The notes under the pieces: generated by a model
The model's input: only the letters and a program-made list of their open reading frames with translations
Told to the model about the DNA's origin: nothing
Database searches by the model: none
Made by a program: the position numbers and the translations under genes
In this document: in pieces, positions 1 to 12,770 of the stretch
How the letters are laid out: the number at the start of each line of letters is the position of its first letter
Position numbering within the stretch: the first letter of the stretch is position 1
NCBI RefSeq assembly: GCF_002078875.1
Contig: NC_034412.1
Coordinates: 9,710,041 to 9,774,040 of the forward strand
Source: Numida meleagris
Lineage: Eukaryota > Chordata > Aves > Galliformes > Numididae
DNA: 64,000 nt
Direction of reading: 5' to 3'

Positions 1-711
1 GCAGCATCTGAGTCCAGTTCTCAAAAGTGATGTAGGCTGTTAAGAGACCAAAGCCAAGATCTTCATAAATAAGTAATGTTTTGGGCTGCCTTTGTTTTCT
101 GTTACACAAGTTGAGATGTCTAAAAGGAGCCTGGTTGTCAGCGGTTGTGGAATTCTGGCATTTTTTCAAAATTGACGTGCTTTTAAAATATCTTAATCTG
201 GGCATTCAGAAATGGAGGCATCAAGAAGGATTAGCTGCTTTTGAAATCCTTTTTCTTAAAAGTTTAAGTGAAAGGCAGTGAAATTGGGGGCCATAAATGT
301 CATGTTGAGAAATGCTAAAGGTTACATTTTGGAAGTGTGTGTCTGCCCACCTGTAATGACACTTGTCCCCAGAGAAACTGCACCACTGTACGTTAATGTA
401 CTCACCAAATCCTAATGGGAAAAGTCAAATATATGGCTGTCTTGCTGAATAGGTGAAGGGAATGATGGGCTTCTCTGGTGTATTGGTTTGCCTCAACTTC
501 AGTTTGAAGAGGAAAATAACAACACTTTTGCAGACACCAGAACAAGTTGATCATTAATTTCAACCAGCTGGGCAAAGAAAGGCAAGTTTATATCTGAATT
601 CCCATTAAATGGTTGTGTGGGTTTAATTTAATAAATCAGCTAGGGGTTTACAACTGCTACTCCCCCAGCCTGAATTCCTAATATACGTGCGATTCTTGTT
701 TCCTCTCTCAG
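1..711 (+). other. LPP: 3' end of a 5' intron of LPP
   Basis: No gene or recognisable mobile element is seen. The last bases form the pyrimidine-rich acceptor of the first coding exon. The rest is ordinary AT-leaning intronic sequence. Confidence 0.8.
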
Positions 712-913
712 GTCTGAACCATGTCCCACCCGTCCTGGCTGCCGCCCAAGAGTACCAACGAGCCTATCGGTCATGTTACAGCAAGGATGGAGACCACGCA
801 TGCCTTTGGGACTCCCAGCATCTCGGTGTCCACCCAACAGACGCCAAAGAAGTTTGCACCTGTTGTTGCCCCCAAGCCAAAGTACAACCCGTACAAGCAA
901 CCAGGAGGTGATG
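712..913 (+). CDS. LPP: LPP first coding exon: start codon and alpha-actinin-binding segment
   Basis: The exon carries nine untranslated bases (712-720), the ATG at 721 and 193 coding bases (64 codons plus one base). The acceptor is a pyrimidine-rich tract ending in AG at 710-711. The donor is G|GTGAGT with GT at 914-915, leaving phase 1. Start context has A at -3. The peptide begins MSHPSWLPPKS and includes FAPVVAPKPKYNPYK at about residues 45-59. In mammalian LPP and zyxin this segment binds alpha-actinin and helps place the protein at focal adhesions and stress fibres. From memory, the peptide is nearly identical to human LPP and of the same length up to this junction. LPP is a cytoplasmic adhesion scaffold that also shuttles to the nucleus, where it can act as a transcriptional coactivator. 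Confidence 0.97.
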
Positions 914-3900
914 GTGAGTACATCGTTTTTTTTAGGAAGGAACCATAACAGTCTTATTTAGGGAAATCGACCTCTAACACAAACTGTGTTTGACGATCTC
1001 TTGGTTCACAAGTCTCCATTTTCGAGACCATTCCAATCAATCAGAATGTGAAAGAACCTTGTACCTTGGCAAGCTACCCTCCTGAGTGGTGCAGGGCTAC
1101 GGGAGGGCAAGGGGACAGCAGTTCTTTTGTTTTTATTGGAAGCAAGTGTCCTCTCCCTAAGGCTGATACTTTTCCAGGTCGTTTTTCTTGTTTCATTTCT
1201 GCCTGTGTGTGTCGATACAAGAAGCTGGAGTTTGAACACCCTTTTCAGTGTTGCTTTTACTTTTGCGCCAGCACAATGGGACTGCTCTACAAACATGGGA
1301 TTGAGTTGGGGGTGTGGGTAGGCATGCATGGATTTGGCAGAATGAATCTCGGCACGGTTCCTCTCCTGCCCGTTGGTGTGACTCAGGTTTACTCTTTCTC
1401 CTCTACTGTGGCAGGCTCTTGAATATGACATAATTTAGTGGCATAATTACGTGGATATTTACGTGACCATTGCAGTAGCCTCTGAAGATGTTCTGTCAGT
1501 AAAGCAAAAGCTTTCCAGTCACCGTGCATTTGCCTTGCTTTGTTTCCTGTGTTAGAAGTCCAGCTCTCTTCATGCAGTTGAGCAGCAAGTGTAGGAATGG
1601 GTTCCTGTTCTGTGGACACAGGGAGGAAGGGATGAACCTGGGGACTCCATTGTGCTCCAGAAAATTGCCAAATCAGCTTTTGATTTTCAGTTTTGGATGT
1701 TCTGCTTTGTACCATCTCCACTTTTCCCTCTTTTGTATTGAGCGTAATAAGGTAAAAGTTGTCTGTAATTTTTTTTTTCCTTTTTCTTCTCTTTTCTGAG
1801 TGTGTGCAGGAAGACTATATAATAATGGAAAGGAGAAAGAAAAACAGAGCAATATATTGAATCTTGCACTTAAGCAATTTTCTAAAGTTGAGGACATTTA
1901 GTAGGAAGTTGGAAAAGTCTGACTAGTGTTTCATTTTTTTTTTCCTCTGCCACTCTAACTTCAGAGAATTCGGAACGAAAAAAGAAAATGTGTTGGAGGG
2001 GAAAACTCAGTCATATGCACCTGTTCTGTTGCCTTCAGTAACAAAACATTAGCGAGTAAGAGGGAGAGAAAGACATTTGGAATTAAAAAAAAAAAAGTAA
2101 AAATAATCCATTTCTGAATTGCAATGAAAATGTCACTTTCAAGTAAAGTGGAAATTCGTATTTTTTACATTCTCCTACAATTTAAGATAATAATAAAAAA
2201 TGACAATTTTTTCCCCAGGAAAACTGTTGTTGATCAGTCAGAAATGTCACTATGCCTTAATTGTTGATGCTTTAATGATTATAGATCTGATTATAAGTGA
2301 CTCAGGAACATCATCACCTTCTAAAAAATTCTTTGTTTCTTGGCACTGGGGGAAGGAGATCTCCTCTAAGCAGCACCCCAGTGCTGCAGACTGAGAAAGG
2401 TAGATGAGCCTCACCAGCATTTCTTGTGCAACGTTGAGTACACAGTCCTGCAAGCACGTGAACATTGCTGGGTCTGATGGAAATGGGGAGATTTTGGGAA
2501 CTTGGGGGGGGGCCTTTGCAGATCCTGGACTGAGAGATGCCATCATCATCTGACAGGCTTGGAAGAAATAAGGGATAGTGGAGACTTGATCAGGGATTGG
2601 CTCAGTGTTGTGACAGCGTACCAGCAGCTTAAGCTAATCCACTTTCAGAAGGTGACACACTGCTGGTCAGTGTCAGCAGCTGGTGCAAAGCCATTAGCTC
2701 AACCGTATATAACCCTGAGAACATGAGGCTTCCGGGATCTGGCAGGTGAGGAGGGACAGCAAGAAAATATTTAGCCCACCATGCCTCATTCACTTTTTAT
2801 GGCTCTGTTCTCTCCTCCAGCCTCTCTGATTGTTTCTTCAGTGACCTCCGTTGTTTGACTCAATGGAATTTTGAGTTAGAAATGGTTAAATGGAGTTAAA
2901 ATAAAAACGAAAGCCGCAACAACCAGCAGTTTATAAAGCAGGAGCATTTTAATGTGCTGGAAGCAGTTGAGGCGTGCGTGGTTTAGACCAGCTAAGTGAG
3001 CAGTTTCCTCGGTGGTGCTGGTCCCCCTCCTTGCTGTTTGCCATGCTGTCTTGCTGAGACTTGTTTTCAGCTGGATTTGTCAACTCATCAGAGCAGAGAC
3101 CATGTCTTGCTGTCGCAGGGATCTGTTTGGGGGCCTTGGGGTATGACTGCAGTAATAATAACAATAATAAATAAGAACACAGCTCTGATTAATGTGCTGC
3201 ACGGGTTTCTGCTGCACAGCTAGCTGGAGAGGCGGGTGCAGCTGTGTTTTTACGGACCAGACCTCCACGTGCTGCAGTCTGGTCTTGCTTTCAGGAGGAT
3301 TTAGTGCTAGCCTTCCCCATCTCAGCAGCTCATGGGGGATTAACCTTGCTCACCTCAAATGCTCCTTCCCTGGCATGGTGCTGTGCTGGGGTCTGTACCT
3401 CCTGCCCTGTTGTAGATTTTCTCCTTGGAGATGGGGACGAGTTTCTGTGCTGGGGTCTCACAGCCAAGCAGGAGCTCTGCTGGCATGGCAGTGTGCTCGG
3501 GCTCATCTGCTCCCTGCTCCGTCCATATGGTCCCTTGCTGCTGCTCTGTACTTCTGATGCGTCTTCCCTGGCACTTAGGGGAGGGAGATGCTTTGCTCCC
3601 TCCACCTCTCCGCCCTCTGCAGCACCCTGCTCAAATCACTTGTGCTCTTTTTCCGTGAGAAGAATCACTGCTGGTGTCTGTTTTCAGTAAGTCCAACCCA
3701 AGGGTACAAACACTGCTGTTCAGCCTGGACCCAATCCTGGGAAGCGTGAGCACTGTGATCCCCGCTGTCCTGCACAGCTCCGTATTTACCCCACAGATGG
3801 AGGAGAGCTGTTGGAACTAGAGGAGCGCAGAAGGCCCTTTTCCAGTTCCTTTAAAAGCATTGCCCTTCCTCTTTTCCCACCCAATTATTTTCCTCCTGCT

Positions 3901-4474
3901 TTCCAGTTTTTGCACTAAAATTGGTATTTCATTGCTGGCGGGAGCTCACACGCTCCATGGCATGGAGTGGAGAGCTGGCAGGTGCTCTGAAATGAGTGTT
4001 GCTGGGGTGTGCTGGGGTGCTGCCAGGGCTTGTGAGGCCAGAAGTAGGGGTTTTGAAACCATACTGAAGTCTGTTGTCAGCCTCGGGTGCTCAGAAAATC
4101 CTGACTTGGAGCTCCTCGGGTCATTGGATGGCTTGAGTGCAGTGAGAGTGTTGGGCTTTGTGGTGTGATTTGCCTTTGGTTTGCATCCTTTGGGTTTCAA
4201 GCTGGATTTCATAACTGCAAAAGCTCTTTCCCCCTTGCCTTCCTCTCCAAGTACAAACTTGTGGACACGAAGCAGTGTAAGCAAGGAGAAGCATGGTGCT
4301 GATGCAAACCAAGCCTATGGGCCCTGGGTGATGGGAATACCCAGAGAAATCCAAAAAGGAGGCACAGTGGACACATTGCTGGGGAGGTGACAGTAAAGCC
4401 TGTGGATTTGTGGAGAGGACAATGCTCTGAAGAAGGAGCATCACCAAGGCCATAGCAGCTGATAGCGCATCTAT
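914..4474 (+). other. LPP: LPP intron, start of the 30.4 kb intron
   Basis: Opens with the donor GTGAGT at 914. Only short low-complexity tracts stand out: T/C-rich sequence around 1769-1795 and twelve A at 2085-2096. Open stretches around 3200-3700 have no family similarity that I can recognise and no exon-like borders. Confidence 0.8.
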
Positions 4475-4822
4475 ACCTTGGAATGAAAAATGGACCTCTA
4501 AGATCATCTAGTTCCACTGTCGTCCTGCTACCAATATTGCCCACTAGCCCATGTTCTTTAGTACCACATCTCTGTGTTTCTTGAACACCTCCAGGGACTG
4601 TGATACCTCCACCTCCCTGGGCAGCCTGTGCCAGTGCCCAGCCTCTCTTTTCAAGAAGCTTTTCCTGGTATCCAACCTGAACGTCCCCTCGTGCAACTTA
4701 AGGCCATCACCTCTCGTCCTATCACTATTACCTGGGAAAAGAGGCCGATCCCCACTCTGTCACAACCTCCGGTCAGGGAGTTGGAGAGAGCAATAAGGTC
4801 TCCCCTGAGCCTCGTATTTTCC
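4475..4822 (-). mobile_element. CR1 LINE 3' fragment, antisense to LPP
   Basis: Read on the minus strand this is the end of CR1 ORF2 and its 3' untranslated region. On the + strand it contains the diagnostic strings GACCTCTAAGATCATCTAG, AACACCTCCAGGGA and CTGGGCAGCCTGTGCCAGTG in the expected order, ending in the region matching ATAAGGTCTCCCCTGAGCC. The terminal ATTCTATG units are worn away. Boundaries are good to about 10 bases. Confidence 0.9.
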
Positions 4823-4949
4823 GTAATAGAAACTAATTGAAAAGTTGAGAATTAAAGCAAGCTCTTTCCTTCTCCTTTCTTTCCTTGGGGCACTTCCAGG
4901 CATGATGAATGACGGGAGGCTCACATACAGGTCTCTGAGATCTTCATAG

Positions 4950-4993
4950 TTTTTTTGTTTGTTTTGTGTTGTTTTTTTGTTGTTTTTTTTTTT
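4950..4993. repeat. T/G-rich low-complexity tract
   Basis: Runs of T are interrupted by single G residues (TTTTTTGTTTGTTTTGTG pattern), ending in twelve or more T. It resembles a decayed poly-T or (TTTG)n tract. Confidence 0.8.
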
Positions 4994-7318
4994 AAATCAT
5001 CTCCTCTTTCCATCTACATTAGTTGGAGGAGAGGACTGTGACTCGTGAGGCCAGACACAGCGGCAGTGCTAGCTGCAGGGTGAGATTACATAGTTGACAC
5101 CACGCTGTGTTCGCTTGAACCCGGCTGATGCAGGTTTCCCAGGTCCTGACCCTCTCTGCCCTTTTCTTCTTCATCCGTGTGGAGGCTCCTGAGCAGTAGC
5201 TAATTTTATTCTGCTGTGTCTGTAAGGGACTGGGAGCATGAGCTATCGTGCTGTTTGTTTTATCTTGTAGGCAGGCATACCTAGTGGGCTTTGTTTACAG
5301 CAGCTGCTATCGGTAGCTCTGTCTAATTTCTGAAGCCTGGGTATGGATTTATTGGAATAGACACTCAGTGTTTTAGCTGTGCTGTTCCCTGTTCTGCAAT
5401 CTTTGACAGTTCATAGAAGCTAAACAGCTCCAGAGTCTATTCATTACTTGGATGAGAGCCCTGAAAGGATAAATTCAGGCTGACTTGGGAGATTCTGCAT
5501 ATTTTTTGCTTTTTTCTGGTTGTGTTTGCTGGGCCTGCTGCATAGCATGGCAAGAGTAATCCCTGCTGCTGGAAGGTGGAGGCGTATCTGCTCTGCCTAG
5601 AGCCGCCCATGAGCTTTTGGGGCATTTTACTGCATTTTGGTCATCGTTGGCAGGGGGCTCACGAGCAGCGAGCTGTGGGTCAGCCATGCTCTGGTGGTGT
5701 GCTGTGTGTGCTCAGTGCCGAGCTAACAGGAGATGATGTGATTTAGTTGCGGTAGAAGCAAAGCTGGCTGTCTTGCACGTGGTGTGAGCTGTGCATGCAG
5801 ACTGCTGCTGCATCCTGCGTAAAGCATGGGAGTATTTTATTATTTGGTCGTTTTGAGGCTGAACTGGGTCCTGCAAATCCCAGAGAGTTTCCAGCGGGAC
5901 CTGCTGGTCTCTGCATCCGGCTTTGCCACCAGCTGATAAAATCATTGATGCTCTGGGGATGAGGCAGCATCTCAGTGATAGGACAAGAAAATAGGCTGAG
6001 AAATGCTCAGACCCTCTTCTGCTCCCATCATGGATTGAGCTTGTGGAGCTGAAAAACGTTGTGGGAATAAAGAGGAATACTGCCGCTGCAGCAAATCATC
6101 CTGACTGCCTAAGCACAGCCCCCACGTTGGTGCTTGTTTTTTAAAGAAAGCTTTTTTGAAATGAGTATTATAAAGTTTTAAAGCCCTTCTAAATCCTTGC
6201 TCTCCTTCTTCTATGAGTTTCTTGTGCTGAACGAAGTGAAGCAGATGAAGCAATGCTTTATTCATTAGTGTCAGAACTGCATCATCCACAGGCACTTACA
6301 GAATACAGCCAGGGAAAATGAACTTGAAGCTCCATGCCTCTTCTTGGTTTGCTACCTATTCCAGAAGAGCATTTAAAGGACAAACCAGGCCCCAAACCCT
6401 GCAGAACACGTGGGAAGCTGGGGCTCCCTCTCTAAGGGGGGGTTCCTCACCAGGGCGCTGCAGAAATCCAGTTTGGAGCTGCCTTTTGGAAGTCTCCATT
6501 GATTTCTCTCTAATGACATCCTGCTCCCTGTTGGTTAAGAGACAAGCAAAACCAAATGGAAATTAGTGGTGGTTCTCATTTGTATAACAGTGTATTTAAA
6601 TTGCCCCAGACAAGCCAAGCTGTGCTGAAACTGTGCTCCATAGCTTGTGACGTGTCATTGCTGGTTAGATGGGACCTTTGTGCAGGCATCTCTTTCTGGT
6701 GTCTCTCTACCTCTTTGTCTTGGTTCTTCTCTTACTACTTATGTGTAGGGTTAAATGGAGGCTCTGTGTTTTGGTGCGTGTTCGCAGCACTGTGACCAAT
6801 TTCAAGACTTGTCATGATGGCAGGTGTCAATAAGGTACCTCTGGCTGGGCCCTACTATTCTGGTTGCACTCATCTCAGCAGAAGTTGCTGCTTAGGCTGG
6901 ACTGTGGTGTCTGAGTCTGCTTTTGTGGGTTTTTTTGTTGTTGTTGGAGACAAACACGGAGGTCTGTGCTCTCGGCTTTGCTCTCAGGATGAACGTTTTC
7001 TTTTTTTGAAATACCCCCTCTGATAATGGCACTGGGAAAAATGCAACAGAAAAGAGATGCACAAAGACTGTTATTGAACTGGTATACTTATCTGTAGTTC
7101 ACAAAATGTCAAATCAAGCCACCAGGTTTTATTAACAATTCTGACTGTGTTGTGTTAGAATTACAAATATTAAACTTTCAGAGGCTTTGGAACATATCGC
7201 CACTTACTTGGGAACTGCTTGAAGTAATATGCAGCCCTGTTTTTCATTCTGGTGAGTGAGCTTGTATTTTCTTTGTTATTTGGTATCATAAAGCAAACAC
7301 TACTCCTCAGCAGGTAGA

Positions 7319-7381
7319 TTTTTCTTTTTTTCTGCTATGACTATTTTTTTCTCTTTTTCTTTTCCTCCTGTCTGTCCTTTC
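7319..7381. repeat. Pyrimidine-rich low-complexity tract
   Basis: An almost continuous T/C stretch, broken only by a few purines near 7333-7343. A purine-rich stretch (A/G) follows at about 7490-7526. Confidence 0.6.
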
Positions 7382-10043
7382 GAGATACTATATTTAATTT
7401 TTCCACTTCATTATTTCAAACATTGAATAGTGATTCATCTTCGCAGTGGCCTGTTCTGTGAACCACAATAGTTTGGGTAGAATAAAGCAAAAGGGCAAAA
7501 AAAGGAAGGAGGAAAAAAAAAAAGACGGATCTGACATACACTGGATTGGAAAGAAGCCATCTTTTTATAACTCAGATTGCAAACATCTGTCATTGACTAT
7601 ATCAAACCTACTTTTCGAAAGATAATGTTTGTTCTCTATGTAGTTCTAAAGGGCTGTGGCGACCAGTCAAAGTGAGAGAGCAATGTTAATGCTGAAATAG
7701 CTTGAATTTAAGCAAGCAGCACTTGTCCATTTTATTTTAATCTGAAATTTTAACATCCTCCAGATGCTAGTCTGTTAAATAATAACAATTGTTATGTGAG
7801 TTAACAGTCAAGTAACTTTTTTTACTTTTTCGCCCTTGTTCACTCATTGCAGCTTTTTTATGCCCTGAAAACTGTTATAATAAAGGATTATGCGTATATT
7901 TTTCCTTTTTCCTGCCTAAAGCTTTTTTTACCCTGCCAGACAGATTACTGCTAAGTCAGAGCAACCAATAAATGTCTATTGGATTATATTACAGGTTGGT
8001 CTAATAAAAGGTTTGAAGAATGAATGAGCAACTCTTGAAGCCACAGAAGCTGTACTTGTGGCCAAAGAGCAGGCATTTCTGGCAGCGAACTCTGCACAAT
8101 TACAATTTGGACTAAATATACAAGGCCTGACATGCTCGTCCCTTTGGCAAAGCACAGCAAGATGGGCTGGGTGCGAGAGCCGAGGTCCATGAGCAGGACC
8201 CTGAGTCCTGTGGCTCTGGCTCCCCAGGAGAGAGCTGAAGGGGATGCGGAAGGGGATGAGTAGGGATCCGATCTGGTTCCTAATAAATAGACATTGCTAC
8301 CTTTAAAATTCCCCTTCTGTCTTCTTGTTTAACTAGCATGTACGCTGGAAGGTCCTTGCCATGGAAGAGCGTGCAGTTGTGCTCTGAAAGCTAGCACAAG
8401 GACTGGGGATTTACCCAAACTATTTCAGGAGCTGTGGAATGCAACGCTGGAGCTGTGCATCCAGCAATTCCTTGGCACAGCTCTGTGCCGGGAAGCACCC
8501 ATCTTCCTCCAGCTGCTCTGGGTGCTGAGCAGATGGTGCAGAGACCCAGCTCCAGGGAGGATGTTGTTGCCTGGGAGTAGGGACTAACCAAAAGACTCAT
8601 AGGTCATCTCCGACTCCAGTTCGTGTGATGACAATGACTCAGGAAAGGTTTTGGTTTAGTCTAGACATGACCAAACCATAATGGGAAGCCTGGTATAAAG
8701 GGTTTCCTTCGTAGCATGGTAGAAATCATGCTGACGTCAGACCTCAGCTTGTTTTTTCTGTTGAGCACTGAATTTATGGGAAATGCCATGGAGGTAAGGA
8801 ATTATAAGAGGAGAGACCTGGACATCTGGGCCGCTTCTGTTAGGAAATGGTGAAAGACTTGCCAATGGCTTTTCTAGATATAGTACGAGGCTGCCAAGGG
8901 GCAGGCTGGCGGGAAGGGAAGGGGTGCAACAGGAGTAGGAAAATAGTACTGAAGCAGTTCTTGTAAGCACAATTTATTGAGAAGTAAATTGAATTTAGTA
9001 ATGTTTAAAATTTACTCTCTAAAAAACCAATTTGATGAACCTTGCAAAGCACAGACTGATGATCTTTGAGGTCTCTGACCACATCCTGCACCATCCCAGC
9101 CAGCCTTGGGCCAGCAATTGTCCCCAGCTTTTTGCCTTGCATGCCCCTCAACACACTCTCCCAGTTTGAGCTCTAAGTCCCCATCTCAGCCCACTCCTTG
9201 TGAGTCTTGTCAGTTGGAACCCTCCAGAGAGGCATGGTGCCAGGCCATGGCCATCTCAGCACGTGCTGGGAGCACTTTGGGAGCCACGGTGCCCCTTCCT
9301 TGAGACCATGGTGCAGCTCTGGTGGAAGCATTTCCTGCTGCTTTCCTCGTCCAGAGCAGTACAGCTCCGCTCTTTCCTGGTCCAGGTCACCTCTCTGCCC
9401 CACAAGAGTCAGCACTGGCTTTACTGCGTGCCGTTGAGTTGTCTAAGGGAATACGCTAACCCAAAGCACATTGTATATTTGCAAAGTTTTTGCAAGAGGG
9501 TGAATAGGGATAATGGTTCCCAAGCCGCTTCTCTGCTGGGGGAAGGAAAGGAGCATTTCTCAATACAGATCCATTAACACTGCTCTGGCTGACAGGCAGC
9601 AAAACACAGGAGGTAAAAGTCCATTCTTCTCCCTTCCCAGTCCTATGATTTAAAATGTTTGAACGTGCACTTCAGAAGCCGGGGAAGTAAAAGCCCCCAG
9701 TTGTGCCTGGAGACTCTGCAAAGGCCACGGCAAGCGGAGGGGCTGCGGAGTGTTAATACAGTCCATCATTTTGTAACGAGCCCGATGTTCTTGTATGAGC
9801 CGTGTCAGGCTGTTGTCTGCACGCTGTCTTTGCTGATCATAGTAATCGGGTCATAAGAGAGAGAGAAGTAATAGCGCGTCTCTTAGCAACCAACCCCAGG
9901 AGAAAGAGAAAATTACTCAAACAGACTATCCAGCCAGGGAAGTAGAAAGATGAAATTTTCTGAAAGTCTGCTGGAAAGTGCTCAGGGACATAATTCTTTT
10001 ATGTGTGAGATCCTTACAGGCTGAATCCAATGATATCAGGCAC

Positions 10044-10063
10044 TTTTTTTTTTTTTTTTTTTT
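10044..10063. repeat. Poly-T run of 20
   Basis: Twenty consecutive T residues. No adjoining retroposon body is recognisable. Confidence 0.85.
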
Positions 10064-12770
10064 GTCGTCTTCCTGGTAAACTTTTATTTTTAATTGGCCT
10101 CAGAAAAACAAAGGAAAAAGCCTCTGAAACAGAGACATTTGGAAAAATAAGTAGCAGATTTTTGTATTATCTTTAACAATGGTGGGGAGAAGGCAGCGGA
10201 GGGAGGTCGGCACGTCTCAGGCAGGAGCTGATGGGAGCATCTTATCTGCAGGAGCTCTCTGCATGCTGTTCTATCACCTGGCGCCATGGGGGCATATGCA
10301 AAACAAACTTGTGGGGTCAGCGTCATGGCTTGTGTGCCCTCCCAGTAGCCGTGCTAGGACTGAGAGTCCCATGGGACAGGTACTGGTCAGTAGTTGTAGT
10401 AATAAAATTGGGCACTTGCAGGATGGAGAGAACCTCACGCGCTCGTATCTCATGCTTTTAAAAGATTTTTATGTTTTTCTTGCCCCAGAAAGTTGCGCTT
10501 CTGAGGTCAGCTAGTTTGCATCCTCCCAGATGGGGTATATGGGGTATGCCACTGCACTGAGAGAGAGGTCCTTGTCTGGGATGGTCTGCCCAGCCCCGCC
10601 AAGCAACAGCATAAATCCATGTGTGTTTAGTGGAAAGGTTAAGATGGTCAAGTCTTTTCCAGTTTTGCAGTTGCATCATTAAAACTAATGAGGGGAGAAA
10701 ATGTTTCAGAAATCCTGGCATAATTTCTGGCTCTGAGGAGGCATACAGAAGCTGCTGCACGTGTAGAAGAGAACAGATACCTTTTGTGACTCATCCAGCC
10801 ACCAGTCTGTGCCTTTCCTGTGCTTTTGTCTGCTTTGTGACCCCAAGGTGTGTCTACGTTGTGCAGAGGGATCTGCTCACCCCCGCGTGGGATTGGCTTC
10901 CAGTAGCAGGTTAACCTGCAGATTGGTGCAGTTTGATGAAGACTGCAACCATTCCTCCAGATTGGGGTCCTGGGCGGTCAGGTGATGGTTTGGGACAGGT
11001 TTTGGTACTGGCTTTGCTCAAGCACACGTGTGGGAGCTCTGGCTTGGCCTATGGGTTGTATTGCAGACGTGTTCCAGGAGAGAATTGCTAAAGTTTCCTG
11101 AGACGGGGCTGACTTCAGCATCTTATCCTGGAAATAATCAGTAGGAGAGAAAGGAGAAAAAAGCAACCTTGCAGCTGTACAGAATTAATAGCTTAGAAGT
11201 AACATTTACTGCTGTCAGGGAAAAGTGAGATAAGGAACAATATTAATTGTAACCGCTTGCAAGCAGACCGTAGAGGTTGCTACTTTGCTGTCTTGTCACG
11301 AAGAAGAAAGACTTTCTTCCTTAAAAGTTTAGTAATTGAAGAGTTTCCTTTGCTATTTTTGGGAGTGCCAGTAAGCGTTATTTCCTGGAAATTTTCCCCC
11401 AACTCTATAAATACCGCCTGGGGCTTGCAACGGTGACTAGTTTGGGAAGTCAATACCATGCACTTCCTCAACACAGCCAAGCAGCCCCGCAGGCAGAGCT
11501 CAACTTCTGCAAAGCGATTAATTCTCTATTGGCTTTTAGAACTGCCGCGCAATTAAACTCCTTGGAAACGGACTCCCTGTTGCTCAGGCTTACCCTTATG
11601 TCTCATCAGAGGTGAAGGCACGGAGACCTGGTGGAGGATGACACACAGTTTAGGCCTGGAAACTCATGGTGAATGGTGTTTCTTTTCAGTAATGAGCTCA
11701 TCAAATGGCCCCATGTGACAAACAGATGAAAAGTTCCTTATAATCACTTCTCACTGTCCTGGGACTGAGATTCTCACAGATCTTCATTTTGTAATTGAGT
11801 CCTTGTGCTTTTTGACACCGCTTTTTGCACCGATTTTTCGTGCTCCATTTGGGCACAAACCAAGCCATTTTGTAATTCCTTGTGTGGTGCCCAGGGGAAA
11901 GCAGGGCCTGAATTCATTCTGCAAGTGTAGAAGGAAAATTGCATTGGGAGCTCAGGTTTGGCACAGCTGTCTTATGTAAAAATGAATTTATACAGACAAG
12001 GGAACACATGAAAAAAGCATGACCCAGGTAAAATCGCAGCTGGCCTGCATCTCCTCCACTGTCAACGTGGATGTGAGACCACACAGTCATAACAGGTAAT
12101 GTATGAGGTGTTACAGTATGTTCATCTCCTGCTTAATCCATTCAATGAGGCTCCTTATTCTTATGCTTTAAGTTTGGATTAAATTCATTTGATCCCATTT
12201 TCCCTGCCAACACTGGTCCTGCAGAATGTAAGCCTGTAATCCTCCTCTACAGCAGAAAAGGCTGCTGGATTTGTAACGTGGGAATGCTTGACTGACTTCT
12301 CCTAGCACATCAGCACTCAGCCTGTGTCTGTAGGAGCAAGACATGTCCCTCAATAGGAGGAAATGACCTTGTGGCAGCAGCAGGATGTTGGAGTGGTGGG
12401 TCTCCAGTCATCATATCTCTAAGTTTCGTTGGATTCCTCACTTCCCTCACTAGGGACAAGAGTCTTTTAGAGGAAATGATTGGTTTGGCTGAGCCTGAAA
12501 ACTCTGGTCTTTAAAATACTTCTCCATGCCTCTAAACTGCCCTTGTTGGCCGGACAGAAAGTACTTCAAACTTAGCGGCTGACCCAAGGCAAGAGCTGTG
12601 ATGCATGCTTACAACTGAGCTCTTCTTCCCTACAGTCGCTGTTGAACTTCTTAAATGACTGCTGAACCATTGCACTTCCCCTCTGTGTGTTTGGTGCTTT
12701 CCTGATGCATTCCTGAGACAAACTAATGGAGGATCCATTTTCCTTATTATTCCTCAGATGGGAAGACTAT

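Larger units (their letters stand above)
4823..12770 (+). other. LPP: LPP intron sequence without genes
   Basis: No exon or mobile element is recognised in these 8 kb apart from the simple-sequence tracts listed separately. The part 7060-7900 is AT-rich and contains many ATTA/TAAT and AACAAT words, which may hold regulatory sites, but nothing decisive is visible. Confidence 0.7.
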